A DNA stretch of 64,000 bases, from positions 3,787,001 through 3,851,000 of the forward strand of contig NZ_JACHNC010000001.1 of NCBI RefSeq assembly GCF_014205215.1. Reading direction: 5' to 3'. The notes under the pieces are model-generated. The model did not search any database. It was not told the DNA's origin and saw nothing but the letters and a program-made list of their open reading frames with translations. The translations under genes were made by a program, and so were the position numbers. Of this stretch, positions 17,260-26,416 are shown one piece after another; the first letter of the stretch is position 1, and each line of letters opens with the position of its first letter. This DNA is from Actinoplanes lobatus (GTDB lineage Bacteria; Actinomycetota; Actinomycetes; Mycobacteriales; Micromonosporaceae).

Positions 17260-18207
17260 GTGACGCTGACCATCGGAATCGACGTCGGCGGCACCAAGGT
17301 CGCCGGTGGCGTGGTCGACGAACAGGGCAACGTGCTCGCGTCGGACCGCAGGCCGACCCCGGCGGACGACCCCGCCGGGACCCGGGACACGATCGTCGAG
17401 GTGGCCGCCGAGCTGGCGGCGCAGTACCCGGACGCGAAGGCGATCGGGATCGGCGCGGCGGCGTGGATCGACGCGGCCGGCTCGACGGTGCTCTTCGCGC
17501 CGAACCTGGCCTGGCGGGACGAGCCCCTCCAGTCGTACGTGAGCAAGGCCACCGGGCTGCCGGTCGTGCTGGACAACGACGCCAACGTCGCCGCCTGGGC
17601 GGAGTTCCGGTTCGGTGTCGCCGTCCACGCCGAGTCGATGTTGATGATCACCGTCGGCACCGGCATCGGTGGCGCGATCGTGGTGAACGGCGGTCTGTGG
17701 CGCGGCGCCCACGGCATCGCGGCCGAGCTGGGCCACATCCAGGCGGTTCCGGACGGGCATCCGTGCGGTTGCGGCCGCCTCGGCTGCCTGGAGCAGTACG
17801 CGAGCGGCAACGCGCTGGTCCGGTTCGGCCGGACCGGGGCGCGGCAGGAGCCGGAGCGGGCCGCCAAGCTGCTGGAGCTGGCCGGCGGTGACCCGCTGGC
17901 GATCACCGGCCGGCAGGTCACCGAGGCTGCGCGGGCCGGCGACGGTGTCGCGATGGACGCGTTCGCCCAGGTCGGCTACTGGCTCGGCGTAGCCCTGGCG
18001 GACCTGGCACAGAGCATCGACCCGCAGGTCATGGTGATCGGCGGGGGCGTGATCGACGCCGGGCCGCTGCTGATGGGGCCGATCGAACGCGCGTACCGGG
18101 AGCAGTTGTCCAACCGCGGCCGCTTCCCGGTGGCCGAGGTGCACGCCGCCCGGATGGGCAACGCGGCCGGCGTGGTCGGCGCGGCCGACCTGGCGCGACG
18201 CGCCTGA
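17260..18207 (+). CDS. glkA: ROK-family glucokinase
   Basis: 315 residues; phosphorylates glucose with ATP for glycolysis. ATP loop IGIDVGGTKVAGG at the N-terminus, catalytic Asp in VLDNDANVAAWAE, and the ROK zinc motif CGCGRLGCLEQYASG. Start GTG 17260 (product begins MTLTIGIDVGG) is preceded by GAGGGG at proper distance; the upstream in-frame GTG 17230 overlaps the previous gene's stop and adds ten untypical residues. In streptomycetes such a glucokinase mediates glucose repression; the same may hold here (inference). Confidence 0.92.
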   Translation: MTLTIGIDVGGTKVAGGVVDEQGNVLASDRRPTPADDPAGTRDTIVEVAAELAAQYPDAKAIGIGAAAWIDAAGSTVLFAPNLAWRDEPLQSYVSKATGLPVVLDNDANVAAWAEFRFGVAVHAESMLMITVGTGIGGAIVVNGGLWRGAHGIAAELGHIQAVPDGHPCGCGRLGCLEQYASGNALVRFGRTGARQEPERAAKLLELAGGDPLAITGRQVTEAARAGDGVAMDAFAQVGYWLGVALADLAQSIDPQVMVIGGGVIDAGPLLMGPIERAYREQLSNRGRFPVAEVHAARMGNAAGVVGAADLARRA

Positions 18208-18216
18208 GGAGGCGGG

Positions 18217-18912
18217 GTGTCCGGGGTGGCGGGCGGGCCCGGGGTTCCGCTGCGTGTGGTCAGTTACAACGTCCACGGGTTGCGGGACGACCGGGCCGCG
18301 TTGATCGGCCTGGTCCGCGACCTGGCCCCGGACGTCCTCGTCGTGCAGGAGGCGCCGCGCCGGTTCCGGTGGCGGCAGAAATGCGCGCACCTCGCCTCCG
18401 AGACCGGTCTCGTGGTGGCCGCCGGCGGCCTGCCCTCGCTGGGTAACCTGCTGCTGGTCAGCCTGCGGGTGGCGATCCGGCGGAGCTGGTGCCTGCGCTA
18501 CCCGCTGACCCCGGGCCGGCATCTGCGCGGCGCGGTGTTCGCCGAGGGCGCGGTCCGCGGCGCCACCTTCACGGTGTCCGGATCGCACCTGGCCACCGAC
18601 CCGGCCGAGCGCCCGTCCCAGGCGGCGTTCTGGAAGGCCGAGCTGGACCGGATCGAGGGGCCGATGATCGTCGCGGCCGACCTGAACGAGGGTCCCGGCG
18701 GCAGCGCCTGGCGGATGGTCGAGGACGGTCTGCTCGGGTCGGCGGAGAACGCGCCGACCTTCCCGGCCGCGGTGCCCAGCCGGCGCATCGACGGGCTGTT
18801 CGTGACCCCCGGCGTGGCCATCGAAGGTTACGAGATCATCTCGACCGACCGGACACGCGTCGCGAGTGATCATTTACCGATCGTCGCGGACCTTTTGCTC
18901 CCTTCCTCCTAG
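18217..18912 (+). CDS. endonuclease/exonuclease/phosphatase (EEP) family hydrolase
   Basis: 231 residues with the full EEP catalytic set: SYNVHGLR (Asn), VVQEAPRR (metal Glu), SGSHLATD (His), IVAADLNEGPG (Asp/Asn), RRIDGLF (Asp) and VASDHLPIVAD (final Asp-His). No signal peptide, hence cytosolic. Members range from AP endonucleases to phosphodiesterases and sphingomyelinase-like lipases, so the substrate is open. It begins 9 bp after glucokinase. Confidence 0.87.
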   Translation: MSGVAGGPGVPLRVVSYNVHGLRDDRAALIGLVRDLAPDVLVVQEAPRRFRWRQKCAHLASETGLVVAAGGLPSLGNLLLVSLRVAIRRSWCLRYPLTPGRHLRGAVFAEGAVRGATFTVSGSHLATDPAERPSQAAFWKAELDRIEGPMIVAADLNEGPGGSAWRMVEDGLLGSAENAPTFPAAVPSRRIDGLFVTPGVAIEGYEIISTDRTRVASDHLPIVADLLLPSS

Positions 18913-18937
18913 CCTTTCGGTCTGCGAGGATCGCCGG

Positions 18938-20257
18938 GTGCAAGACTCCCCGGACCTCGGTGACCGTGGCGGCGCCGTGTGCGTGGTCGGCGCCGGCGCG
19001 AGCGGCCTGACCGCCATCAAGAACCTGCGCGAGCTGGGCTTCGCGGTCGACTGCTACGAGCGTGAGACATCGGTCGGCGGCGCGTGGAACTGGCGCCACG
19101 ACCGCAGCCCCGTCTCCGCCGGAACCCATCTGGTCACCTCCCGGCCGCTCACCGAGTTCCCCGACTTCCCGATGCCGGACACCTGGCCCGACTACCCGCA
19201 CCACAGCCGGGTCCTGGAGTACCTGGAGCGGTACGCCAAGCACTTCGGGCTGAGCGACCACATCTGGTACGGCATGGAGGTCGTGTCCATCGTCCCGGCC
19301 GGCGACGGCCGCTGGGACGTCACGATCAACTCGACCGGCGGCGGTTCGTCCCGGGTCCAGCGGTACGCGGCCGTGGTGATCGCCAACGGTCACAACTGGT
19401 CGCCGGTCAGCCCGGAGATCCCCGGCGACTTCAGCGGGCAGGTGATCCACGCGGCGGGGTACAAGGACCCGTCCCGGCTGCGTGACCGGCGCGTGCTGGT
19501 GATCGGCGGCGGCAACACCGGCTGCGACATCGTGGTCGAGGCGGCCCAGCACGCCGAGCGGGTGTGGCATTCCACCCGGCGCGGCTACTGGTACGGCCCG
19601 AAGTACATCGGCGACCGCCCCGCCGACCAGGTGCGCCACCGGAAGGGCCCGGCCTGGCTGCGGCAGTGGCGCTACCGCCACAACGTCGCCGACCTCACCC
19701 GGTGGGGCGTCCCGGCGCCGGAGCACGCCCCGTCCGAGAGCCACCCGGTCGTCAACGGTCTGCTGCCGGAGTACCTGCGGCACGGCCGGATCGAGGCGGT
19801 CCCGGACGTGTCCCGCTACGACGGCAAGGCCGTGGAGCTGACCGACGGCCGCCGGATCGAACCGCACCTGGTGATCACCGCTACCGGCTACCGCCCGCGT
19901 TTCGACTTCCTCGCCCCCGAACTGCTGGACATCGACGAGCGCGGGCGCCCCGACCTGCACCTGCACGTCTTCGCCCGCAAGCACCCGACGCTCGCGGTGG
20001 TCGGCCTGGTCCAGCCGGACGCCGGGCTGTTCCCGCTGGCGCACTGGCAGAGCGTGGCGGTGGCCCGCTGGCTGCGGCTGCACGCCACCGACCCGGAGCG
20101 GGCGACCGCCGTACAGCGTGAGGAGTCCCAGCGGCCGCTGACCTCGTGGTCGCGACGCCGGGTGGTCCCCACCAGGCGGCACTGGTTCGAAGTGGACCAC
20201 GTCGACTACCTGCGCACCGTGGAGAGCCTCCTGAACCGTCTGGAGGGCGCCAAGTGA
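18938..20257 (+). CDS. flavin-containing monooxygenase (FMO/Baeyer-Villiger type)
   Basis: 439 residues. FAD loop VCVVGAGASGLTAIKNL, NADPH loop VLVIGGGNTGCDIVVEA and the C-terminal VITATGYRPRF place it among class B flavoprotein monooxygenases. The region between the loops (HSRVLEYLERYAKHFGL) is FMO-like. Start GTG 18938 follows GAGGA. An alpha/beta-hydrolase gene begins 49 bp after its stop; monooxygenase plus hydrolase pairs often degrade ketones or esters, but here the hydrolase lacks its Ser. Substrate unknown. Confidence 0.87.
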   Translation: MQDSPDLGDRGGAVCVVGAGASGLTAIKNLRELGFAVDCYERETSVGGAWNWRHDRSPVSAGTHLVTSRPLTEFPDFPMPDTWPDYPHHSRVLEYLERYAKHFGLSDHIWYGMEVVSIVPAGDGRWDVTINSTGGGSSRVQRYAAVVIANGHNWSPVSPEIPGDFSGQVIHAAGYKDPSRLRDRRVLVIGGGNTGCDIVVEAAQHAERVWHSTRRGYWYGPKYIGDRPADQVRHRKGPAWLRQWRYRHNVADLTRWGVPAPEHAPSESHPVVNGLLPEYLRHGRIEAVPDVSRYDGKAVELTDGRRIEPHLVITATGYRPRFDFLAPELLDIDERGRPDLHLHVFARKHPTLAVVGLVQPDAGLFPLAHWQSVAVARWLRLHATDPERATAVQREESQRPLTSWSRRRVVPTRRHWFEVDHVDYLRTVESLLNRLEGAK

Positions 20258-20306
20258 GCGGACCATGGGGCTCATCGCGGCGCCGGAGCGAAGCGGAGGT
20301 GCGCCG

Positions 20307-21071
20307 ATGAGCGAGATACTGCGGTTCGAGGACTGGGCCGAACCCGTGCCGCCCGCCGAGCGCGAGGTCGTCTCGAAACTGCCCGAGGCCGACGAGGGCC
20401 GGCCGCCGCTGCTGTTCGTGCCCGGCCTCGGCCACGGCGGCTGGGCGTTCGCCGAGCACTGGCTCGGGCACGTCGCGGCCCGCGGCTTCCCGGCCCACGC
20501 CGTCACCCCGCGCGCCGGCGGCGACCTGCGCGCCCAGGCGCACGACGTGGTGCAGGTGGCGGCGTCGCTGCCGCGCCAGACGGTGCTGATCGGCCACGGC
20601 ACTGGCGCGCGCGTGGTGGCCCGGGCGCTGGGCCGCTACCCGGCCCGTGCGGCCGTCCTGGTGGCCCCGGTGCTGGACGGCTGGGCGGCGCTCGGCGCGG
20701 CGCTGCGCAGCAACCCGGCCGGGACCGTCCCGGCGCTGGCCGGCGGTCGCCTGCGGTTCTCCGCCAGGCAGCTGTTCGGCGCGAACGTCCCCGGCGAGGA
20801 GGCCAAGGTTCACCTGGAGCGGATCGGCGCCCGCCCGCGGGCCGACCTGTTCGGCCGGGCCGACCTGCCGGAGCCGGTCGGTGGACCGCCGGTCCTGGTG
20901 GCCGGCAGCCCGGACGACCGGGTGGTGCCGCGGGCGGCCCTGGACAGGGCGGCCGCCCGCTACGGCGGGGCGCCGCTGCTCTTCCCCGGCATGGGCCACT
21001 ACCTGATGCTGGAGCCGAGCTGGGCCGAGCCGATCGACGCCATCCTGGACTGGCTGCTCAAAGAGCTGTGA
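20307..21071 (+). CDS. alpha/beta-hydrolase-fold protein lacking the nucleophile Ser
   Basis: 254 residues. The fold markers are clear: oxyanion region LLFVPGLGHGGW, nucleophile elbow LIGHGTGAR, late acid in GSPDDRVVP and His in GMGHYLMLEPSW. The elbow reads G-H-G-T-G, so the usual Ser is Gly, while Asp and His remain. Either it is a non-hydrolytic member (isomerase or binding protein) or Thr one residue later compensates. Start ATG 20307 follows GGAGG. It overlaps the convergent otsA end by 14 bp. Confidence 0.83.
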   Translation: MSEILRFEDWAEPVPPAEREVVSKLPEADEGRPPLLFVPGLGHGGWAFAEHWLGHVAARGFPAHAVTPRAGGDLRAQAHDVVQVAASLPRQTVLIGHGTGARVVARALGRYPARAAVLVAPVLDGWAALGAALRSNPAGTVPALAGGRLRFSARQLFGANVPGEEAKVHLERIGARPRADLFGRADLPEPVGGPPVLVAGSPDDRVVPRAALDRAAARYGGAPLLFPGMGHYLMLEPSWAEPIDAILDWLLKEL

Positions 21072-22473
21072 GCCGCTCGGCCAGCCGGCCGCTGTGGTCG
21101 AGCGCGCTCAGGTAGGCGCGGGCCCAGGCCATGATGTCGTGTTCGGTGAGGTGCCGGCGCATCGACGACATCCGGGCGGCCAGGTCGTCGCCGTCCGCCT
21201 CCATGGCCCGTAGCAGGGTGGCCTTGAGCCCGTCCACGTCGTGCGGGTTCACCAGGAACGCCTGTTCCAGTTCGGCGGCCGCACCGGCGAACTCGCTGAG
21301 CACCAGGGCGCCGGCGCCGTCCTCACGGGCCGCCACGAACTCCTTGGCGACCAGGTTCATCCCGTCCCGTAGCGGGGTCACCACCATGACGTCCGCGGTC
21401 AGGTAGAGGGCGGCCAGGTCGGAGCGGGAGAACGGCTGGTTCAGGTAGTGGATGGCCGGTTCGCCGACCCGGCCGTACTCGCCGTTGATCCGGCCGACCT
21501 CGCCCTCGATCCGGTCGCGCAGGTCCCGATAGCTCTCCACCCGTTCCCGGCTGGGCACCGCCACCTGGACCATCACCGTGTCCCGCACCTTCACGAACCC
21601 GTCCCGCAGCAACTCGCTGTACGCCGTGAGCCGGTGCTCGATGCCCTTGGTGTAGTCGAGCCGGTCGACGCTGAGCAGCACCCGTTTCGGCGCGCCGAGA
21701 CTGTGCCGCAACTGCCCGGCCTGGGTGACCACGTCGGGCCGGGTGGCCAGCGCCCGCATCTCGGCGACGTCGATGGAGACCGGGAAGGCGCCGGTCCGTA
21801 CGGTCCGCCCGCCGACCGTTATCGCGTCGTCGGTGGCGTGCGCCCCGAGCAGCTTCTTGGCGAGCTGGGCGACGTTGTGGGCGGCCTGTTCCCGTTGGAA
21901 GCCGACCAGGTCCGCGCCGAGCATCCCGCGCAGCAGCTCGACCCGCCGGGGCAGTTGCATGTACAGCTCGGGCGGCGGGAACGGCACGTGCATGAAGAAC
22001 CCGATCAGCAGGTCCGGCCGCAGTTCCCGGAGCATCGCCGGCACCAGCTGGAGGTGGTAGTCCTGCACCCAGACGGCGGCGCCCGGCTCGGCCACCGCGG
22101 CGGCGGCCTCGGCGAACCGGCGGTTGACCGTCCGGTACGTCTCCCACCAGCCCCGGTCGAAGGTCGGCTGCTGCACCGCGTCGTGGTAGAGCGGCCACAG
22201 GGTCGAGTTGGCGAACCCCTCATAGTAGCCGCGCAGTTCGTCCTCGGTCAGCGACACGGGTTGTAACCGCAGGGTGCCGACGTCTGGCAGAGCCGGTGCC
22301 GGGCCGACCCCGCCGGCCCACCCGACCCAGGTGGCCGGGGTCTGCTCCAGGATCGCGTGCAAGGCGCTGGCCAGCCCACCTGGGCTGCGGCGCCACTCGC
22401 AGGCGCCGTCCGGAGCGGCGTTGTCATCCAGGGGCAGGCGGTTGGCGATGACGACGAGCGAACTCTGACGCAT
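21058..22473 (-). CDS. otsA: alpha,alpha-trehalose-phosphate synthase (UDP/GDP-forming)
   Basis: 471 residues, family GT20. Makes trehalose 6-phosphate from glucose 6-phosphate and a nucleotide glucose. Signature sequences: VVIANRLPL at the start, [56 protein letters not shown], and [16 protein letters not shown]. No otsB phosphatase lies nearby. Start ATG 22473; a GTG one codon upstream is equivalent. Trehalose would serve osmotic and desiccation protection and spores. Confidence 0.93.
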   Translation of the reverse strand: MRQSSLVVIANRLPLDDNAAPDGACEWRRSPGGLASALHAILEQTPATWVGWAGGVGPAPALPDVGTLRLQPVSLTEDELRGYYEGFANSTLWPLYHDAVQQPTFDRGWWETYRTVNRRFAEAAAAVAEPGAAVWVQDYHLQLVPAMLRELRPDLLIGFFMHVPFPPPELYMQLPRRVELLRGMLGADLVGFQREQAAHNVAQLAKKLLGAHATDDAITVGGRTVRTGAFPVSIDVAEMRALATRPDVVTQAGQLRHSLGAPKRVLLSVDRLDYTKGIEHRLTAYSELLRDGFVKVRDTVMVQVAVPSRERVESYRDLRDRIEGEVGRINGEYGRVGEPAIHYLNQPFSRSDLAALYLTADVMVVTPLRDGMNLVAKEFVAAREDGAGALVLSEFAGAAAELEQAFLVNPHDVDGLKATLLRAMEADGDDLAARMSSMRRHLTEHDIMAWARAYLSALDHSGRLAERLTAL

Positions 22474-22507
22474 CACCGTAGGTTACGGGGTAAACACCAG
22501 CATCGGT

Positions 22508-23302
22508 CTATACGACAGCGCCGTCGTCGAATTCGTCGTCGTCGTCGCCCGAGCGCAGCCGCCAGACGAGGGTGACCGCCCCGCCGACGATCGCCGCGAA
22601 GCTGATCAACTGCACCAGGTTGCGGTCGATCGGGAGGAGGGTGGGGAAGAGGAACAGCACGAAGCCGATCGTGACGCCCAGCAGGCCCATCACCGCGTAC
22701 TTTGAGATGTGCGGCAGGGGTGGGGGTGGGGGAGGGATGTACCGCTCGTCCTCGTCGTCCTCAGCGGGCAGATCGTTGCCGAAGGTGTCGAGTCCGTAGA
22801 GGATCGACGGCTCCGGCGGTGGCGGGTCGGTCCGGCGCCGGTTGTGCGGCGTGCCCTCCTCGGTCACCGGCCGGGCCGGGGGCGGCGGAGTGTCCTCGGC
22901 GGCCGGCCACGGAGCGGTCTCGGCGTCGACGGTGGTGTGGAAGCCCGCGATGATCTTCGCCCACTCCTCGTCCACCTCGGCCTGGGGCCGTGGGTCGGAC
23001 GGCGCCGGCGGGGCGGGCGGGGTGGGCGGTGTCCCGCCGGTCACCTTCTGCAGGTGCTCCCGGGCGGTCTCCAGCCGGGTGCGGTCGACATAGAGCCGGT
23101 CGATCGGAAGGGCGGGCAGTGTGGTCGCCCGCAGGACCGGGTTCAGATCCGCGGTGGGCTGCAGATACGCCGCGATCCCTCCGGCCGCCAGCACGTCGAG
23201 CAGATGCTCGCCGATCCGTGGATCCACGTCACCCGCCACCGCGTAGTCGGCAGCGTCGAGCCCGTTGTCGCGCCGCCCACGACGGGCTCCACCCGCTGTC
23301 AC
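22508..23302 (-). CDS. membrane protein with DUF2007-like N-terminus and proline-rich linker
   Basis: 264 residues. Residues 1-90 (GDVDPRIGEHLLDVLAAGGI ... VDRTRLETAREHLQ) look like a small alpha/beta domain reminiscent of DUF2007-type putative signal transducers. Then come Pro-rich linkers (PPTPPAPPAPSDP; a run of Pro after ERYI). Two TM helices near the C-terminus (VMGLLGVTIGFVLFLFPTLL; LISFAAIVGGAVTLVW) precede an acidic tail DDDDEFDD. Start GTG 23302 follows AAGGGGG. Divergent from plsC. Function unknown. Confidence 0.72.
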   Translation of the reverse strand: MTAGGARRGRRDNGLDAADYAVAGDVDPRIGEHLLDVLAAGGIAAYLQPTADLNPVLRATTLPALPIDRLYVDRTRLETAREHLQKVTGGTPPTPPAPPAPSDPRPQAEVDEEWAKIIAGFHTTVDAETAPWPAAEDTPPPPARPVTEEGTPHNRRRTDPPPPEPSILYGLDTFGNDLPAEDDEDERYIPPPPPPLPHISKYAVMGLLGVTIGFVLFLFPTLLPIDRNLVQLISFAAIVGGAVTLVWRLRSGDDDDEFDDGAVV

Positions 23303-23443
23303 CGATGCACACCCCCTTGCCGACCGTGTCTTGAATGGTGACACGGCAGGCACCTGTTGCGGGAGTGCGTTGTGGCGCGCCGCCCCCGCTTCGTACGCTT
23401 CCTGTCGCCCCGGACACCCGCGGCATCCGCTGAAAGGACGTCA

Positions 23444-24121
23444 GTGTTCTACTGGCTGCTGAAGTTGGTGGTCCTCGGACCGCTGCTGAGACTCGTCTTC
23501 CGCCCCGAGGTGGAGGGCCTGAAGAACGTGCCCCGCTCGGGTCCGGTCATCCTCGCCTGCAACCACCTCTCGTTCTCCGACTCGATCTTCACCCCGCTGA
23601 TCATGAAGCGGAAAGTGACCTTCGTCGCCAAGGCCGAATACTTCACCGGCAAGGGGATCAAGGGCTGGTTCTCGCGGATGTTCTTCACCGGCGCGGGGAC
23701 GATCCCGGTGGACCGTTCGGGCGGCGAGGCCGCCCAGGCGGCGCTGAACACCCTCCTGCGGGTGCTGCGCGAGGGCAACGTGGCCGGCATCTATCCGGAG
23801 GGCACCCGCTCGCCCGACGGGCGCCTCTACCGCGGCAAGACCGGGGTGGCCCGGCTGGCGCTGGAGAGCGGCGCCGTGGTCGTGCCGGTGGCGCTGCTCA
23901 ACACCGACGAGATCCAGCCGACCGGGACGCTGGTCCCGGCGGTGAAGCGGGTGCGGATCCGGATCGGCGCGCCGCTCGACTTCTCCCGGTACGCCGAACA
24001 GCGCGGCGACCGGTTCGTCGAACGCGCCATCACCGACGAGATCATGTACGAGCTGATGACCCTCTCGGGCCGCGAGTACGTCGACGTCTACGCCTCGACA
24101 CTCAAGGCGCCGACGGCCTAA
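23444..24121 (+). CDS. plsC: 1-acyl-glycerol-3-phosphate acyltransferase (PlsC family)
   Basis: 225 residues. Catalytic NHLSFSD (HX4D) near residue 37-43, substrate motif IYPEGTRSPDG, and a hydrophobic N-terminal anchor FYWLLKLVVLGPLLRLVF. It acylates lysophosphatidate, or another lyso-lipid, at the inner membrane face. It corresponds in context to mycobacterial Rv2182c. Start GTG 23444 follows GAAAGGA; longer in-frame starts add Arg-rich residues unlike the family. Its TAA overlaps the convergent Crp-type gene stop (CTAA, 24118-24121). Confidence 0.88.
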   Translation: MFYWLLKLVVLGPLLRLVFRPEVEGLKNVPRSGPVILACNHLSFSDSIFTPLIMKRKVTFVAKAEYFTGKGIKGWFSRMFFTGAGTIPVDRSGGEAAQAALNTLLRVLREGNVAGIYPEGTRSPDGRLYRGKTGVARLALESGAVVVPVALLNTDEIQPTGTLVPAVKRVRIRIGAPLDFSRYAEQRGDRFVERAITDEIMYELMTLSGREYVDVYASTLKAPTA

Positions 24122-24807
24122 CCGGTCATCCCGGCGCGGCGACGCAGGGCCTGCACATCGGTGACGACGATGCGCCGGCCCTCGGTGCGCAGCCAGCCCC
24201 GGCTCGCGAAGGAGCCGATCGCCTGGTTGACGCTCTGCCGGGAGCCGCCGGCCATCTCGGCGAGCTGGCTCTGGTTGAGCTCGATGGTGATCATCGGCGC
24301 CTGGCTCTCCCCGGAGAGCCGGACCAGGGTCTTGGCCACCCGGCCGGGCAGGTCGAGGAAGACGTGATCCGCGTTCTGCTCGGTGAGGCGGCGGATCAGG
24401 CCGCCGACCGAGCGCATCACCGCGTCCAGGATGCGCGGGTTGGAGTGGACCAGCTCCATGAAGGCGACCCGGGACAGCGAGAGCGCCTGTGAGTCCTCGA
24501 TGGCCTCGGCCGAGGCGCTGCGGGTCGACGCGTCCAACAGGGACACCTCGCCCAGCACGTCGGGCGGGCGGACCACGGTGAGGACCGCGCGCTCGCCGGT
24601 CGGTGCGGTCCGGAAGACGGCGACGGCGCCCCGCTTCATGATGATCAGCGAGTCGCCGGGGTCGTGCTCCACGAAGAGGATCTGGCCCTTGCGGTAGTGG
24701 CGTGGGACGGCCGCGGCCACGACCCGCTGGCGTACCTCCGGCTCGAGCCCGGCGAACATGTCCACGCCGGTGAGCGCGTCGCCGGAATCCGGCAAGCGAT
24801 GGTCCAC
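24118..24807 (-). CDS. Crp/Fnr-family transcriptional regulator
   Basis: 229 residues. Cyclic-nucleotide-binding fold about 15-130 (RKGQILFVEHDPGDSLIIMK, LGEVSLLDASTRSASAEA) and a C-terminal winged helix (LNQSQLAEMAGGSRQSVNQA). The phosphate-binding cassette segment GEVSLLDASTRSASA keeps the Arg-Ser pair seen in cAMP-binding Crp, so cAMP may bind. Start GTG 24807 behind GGGGGAGGG; the 195-nt upstream extension is spurious. In actinobacteria such proteins act as global regulators. Confidence 0.9.
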   Translation of the reverse strand: MDHRLPDSGDALTGVDMFAGLEPEVRQRVVAAAVPRHYRKGQILFVEHDPGDSLIIMKRGAVAVFRTAPTGERAVLTVVRPPDVLGEVSLLDASTRSASAEAIEDSQALSLSRVAFMELVHSNPRILDAVMRSVGGLIRRLTEQNADHVFLDLPGRVAKTLVRLSGESQAPMITIELNQSQLAEMAGGSRQSVNQAIGSFASRGWLRTEGRRIVVTDVQALRRRAGMTG

Positions 24808-25044
24808 GGCGCTATCCCTCCCCCGGTGGGGACCGCGTCGACCATGAGCCGGCGTCGGCCCCACGACGCGAACGATCACTCTTAGCACGAAGCGTGCCTC
24901 GAACGCCATTTTCGAAACGGACATCGGGGCTCGCCTCGTACGATCATGTCCCTTCAGTAGCGTTCTGTAAACCGTCAATCTCGTACAGTGACCGTCGCCC
25001 ATGTTGTCCGTCGCTTTAGCGGCTTGTGCCGAGATAATCCCGCA

Positions 25045-25899
25045 GTGCCGGATGACGAGCTACTTCGATCGACGCTGCGCGACCAGTGGCACCTCACGCC
25101 GACCGAGCTGACCGAGCTTCCGGCCGCACTGCTGTCGCGTGGCTGGGAGTTCGTGGCGGGAGCCGTCCGCTACACGGCCCGGCTCGTGGAGGCGGCCGCC
25201 CGTCAGGCCTTCGAGGCCGGGCTGCTCGCCGCCGAGCACCTGCGCGCCCGGCGGATCGACGCGGGGCAGCCGGTCCGTACGCTCGGCGGCGCCCTCACCA
25301 CGGAGATCCCGCTCGGGGTGCTGGCCGTCCTGCGGCGGGTCCCGGGCCGCTGTCTGGACGGGCGGGACCCGGTCGATCAGCAGTGGTGGGGTGAGCGCCT
25401 CGGCGCCGTACACCGGGCTCTTCAGGGTTTTCGGCATCCGGGCCTGCGCCCGTGGCGACTGCCGGAACCTGACGCGGGTCATCTCGGCGCGGAGCCCTGG
25501 CTCCGCGGGGCGGTGACCGCCGCGGTCACCGCGGCCACCAGGCTGACCGTGACGGATCAGCTCACCTACGGGGTGCTGCACGGCGATCCGGCGCCGGACG
25601 CGTTCGTCCTCGATCAGTCCACCGGGCGGCTCGGGCTGCTGCACTGCGGGGCGAGCGGTACCGGCCCGCTGGTGTACGACGTGGCCGCCGCGGTCGCCTA
25701 CGCCGGTGGGCCGGACCGGGCGGCCGAACTGCTGGACGGCTACCGCGCCGCGGGTCCGGTCGGCGCCGACGAACTGGACGCCGCCCTGCCGGTCCTGCTG
25801 CGGCTGCGCTGGGCCGTGCTGGCCGAACGGGCGGCCCGTCGTGGCAGCCCAGCCGCCCTGGAGACCGCCAGGGTGGCCCTGGAGTCCATGCCCGGATGA
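25045..25899 (+). CDS. kinase-fold (aminoglycoside phosphotransferase-like) protein, catalytic motifs degenerate
   Basis: About 284 residues. The C-terminal half resembles APH/choline-kinase-like proteins: VLHGDPAPDAFVLD keeps HGD, but the Asn of HGDxxxxN is Ala, and the following D-W/F metal motif is LLHCGAS with no Asp. No clear ATP-binding Lys strand is visible in the N-half. It is likely a pseudokinase or a binding protein. I favour GTG 25045: GATAAT at 25033-25038 lies six bases upstream, the layout of a leaderless transcript. GTG 24988 is an alternative. RNase AS follows 22 bp downstream. Confidence 0.7.
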   Translation: MPDDELLRSTLRDQWHLTPTELTELPAALLSRGWEFVAGAVRYTARLVEAAARQAFEAGLLAAEHLRARRIDAGQPVRTLGGALTTEIPLGVLAVLRRVPGRCLDGRDPVDQQWWGERLGAVHRALQGFRHPGLRPWRLPEPDAGHLGAEPWLRGAVTAAVTAATRLTVTDQLTYGVLHGDPAPDAFVLDQSTGRLGLLHCGASGTGPLVYDVAAAVAYAGGPDRAAELLDGYRAAGPVGADELDAALPVLLRLRWAVLAERAARRGSPAALETARVALESMPG

Positions 25900-25921
25900 C
25901 GATGGGTCAGGATGGACCCCG

Positions 25922-26416
25922 ATGCCTTACCGCTATTTCTATGACTGCGAGTTCATCGAGGACGGCCGGATCGTCGATCTGGTCTCGATCGGTGTCGTCG
26001 ACGAGTTCGGCCGTGAGTTCTACGCGGTCAGCACCGAGTTCGACGACTCCCGCGCCGTGCCCTGGGTGCGCCGCAACGTGCTCGACAAGCTGCCGTCGCC
26101 GTCCGACCGGGCGTGGCGCAGCCGGGAACGGATCCGCGAGGAGCTGTACGAGTTCCTGGTCGAGCCGATCCGCGGCCGCAACGAGCAGATGGAGCTCTGG
26201 GCCTGGTACGCGGCCTACGACCACGTCGCGCTCGCCCAGCTGTGGGGCGCCATGCCGGCCCTGCCCCGGGAGATCCCACGGTTCACCAAGGACCTGCGCC
26301 AGCGGTGGGACGACCAGGGCCGCCCGCACCTGCCGGAGATGGCCGGCCGGCACGACGCCCTGGTCGACGCGCGGCACAACCTGGCCCGGTGGAACGCTAT
26401 GTCCGCGAAGGCCTGA
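25922..26416 (+). CDS. 3'-5' exoribonuclease RNase AS (Rv2179c-like)
   Basis: 164 residues, a DEDDh exonuclease specialised for RNA: YFYDCEFIEDGRIVDLVSIG (D and E), YAAYDHVALAQL (second Asp), and GRHDALVDARHNL (His-Asp). Length and motifs match mycobacterial RNase AS, which trims adenylate-rich RNA. It lies immediately upstream of the aroG region as in mycobacteria, though a TetR/MFS/PFK/ProC segment has been inserted between. Start ATG 25922 (MPYRYFYDCEF). Its end overlaps the convergent TetR gene by 20 bp. Confidence 0.88.
   Translation: MPYRYFYDCEFIEDGRIVDLVSIGVVDEFGREFYAVSTEFDDSRAVPWVRRNVLDKLPSPSDRAWRSRERIREELYEFLVEPIRGRNEQMELWAWYAAYDHVALAQLWGAMPALPREIPRFTKDLRQRWDDQGRPHLPEMAGRHDALVDARHNLARWNAMSAKA

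Noticed and set aside
18938..21071. Secondary-metabolite cluster around the FMO and hydrolase
   Set aside because: No PKS, NRPS, terpene synthase or P450 nearby; neighbours are core genes (glucokinase, otsA).
24988..25044. Upstream GTG 24988 as start of the kinase-fold gene
   Set aside because: The added 19 residues lack similarity and no ribosome site precedes; GTG 25045 fits a leaderless start after GATAAT. Kept as an alternative.
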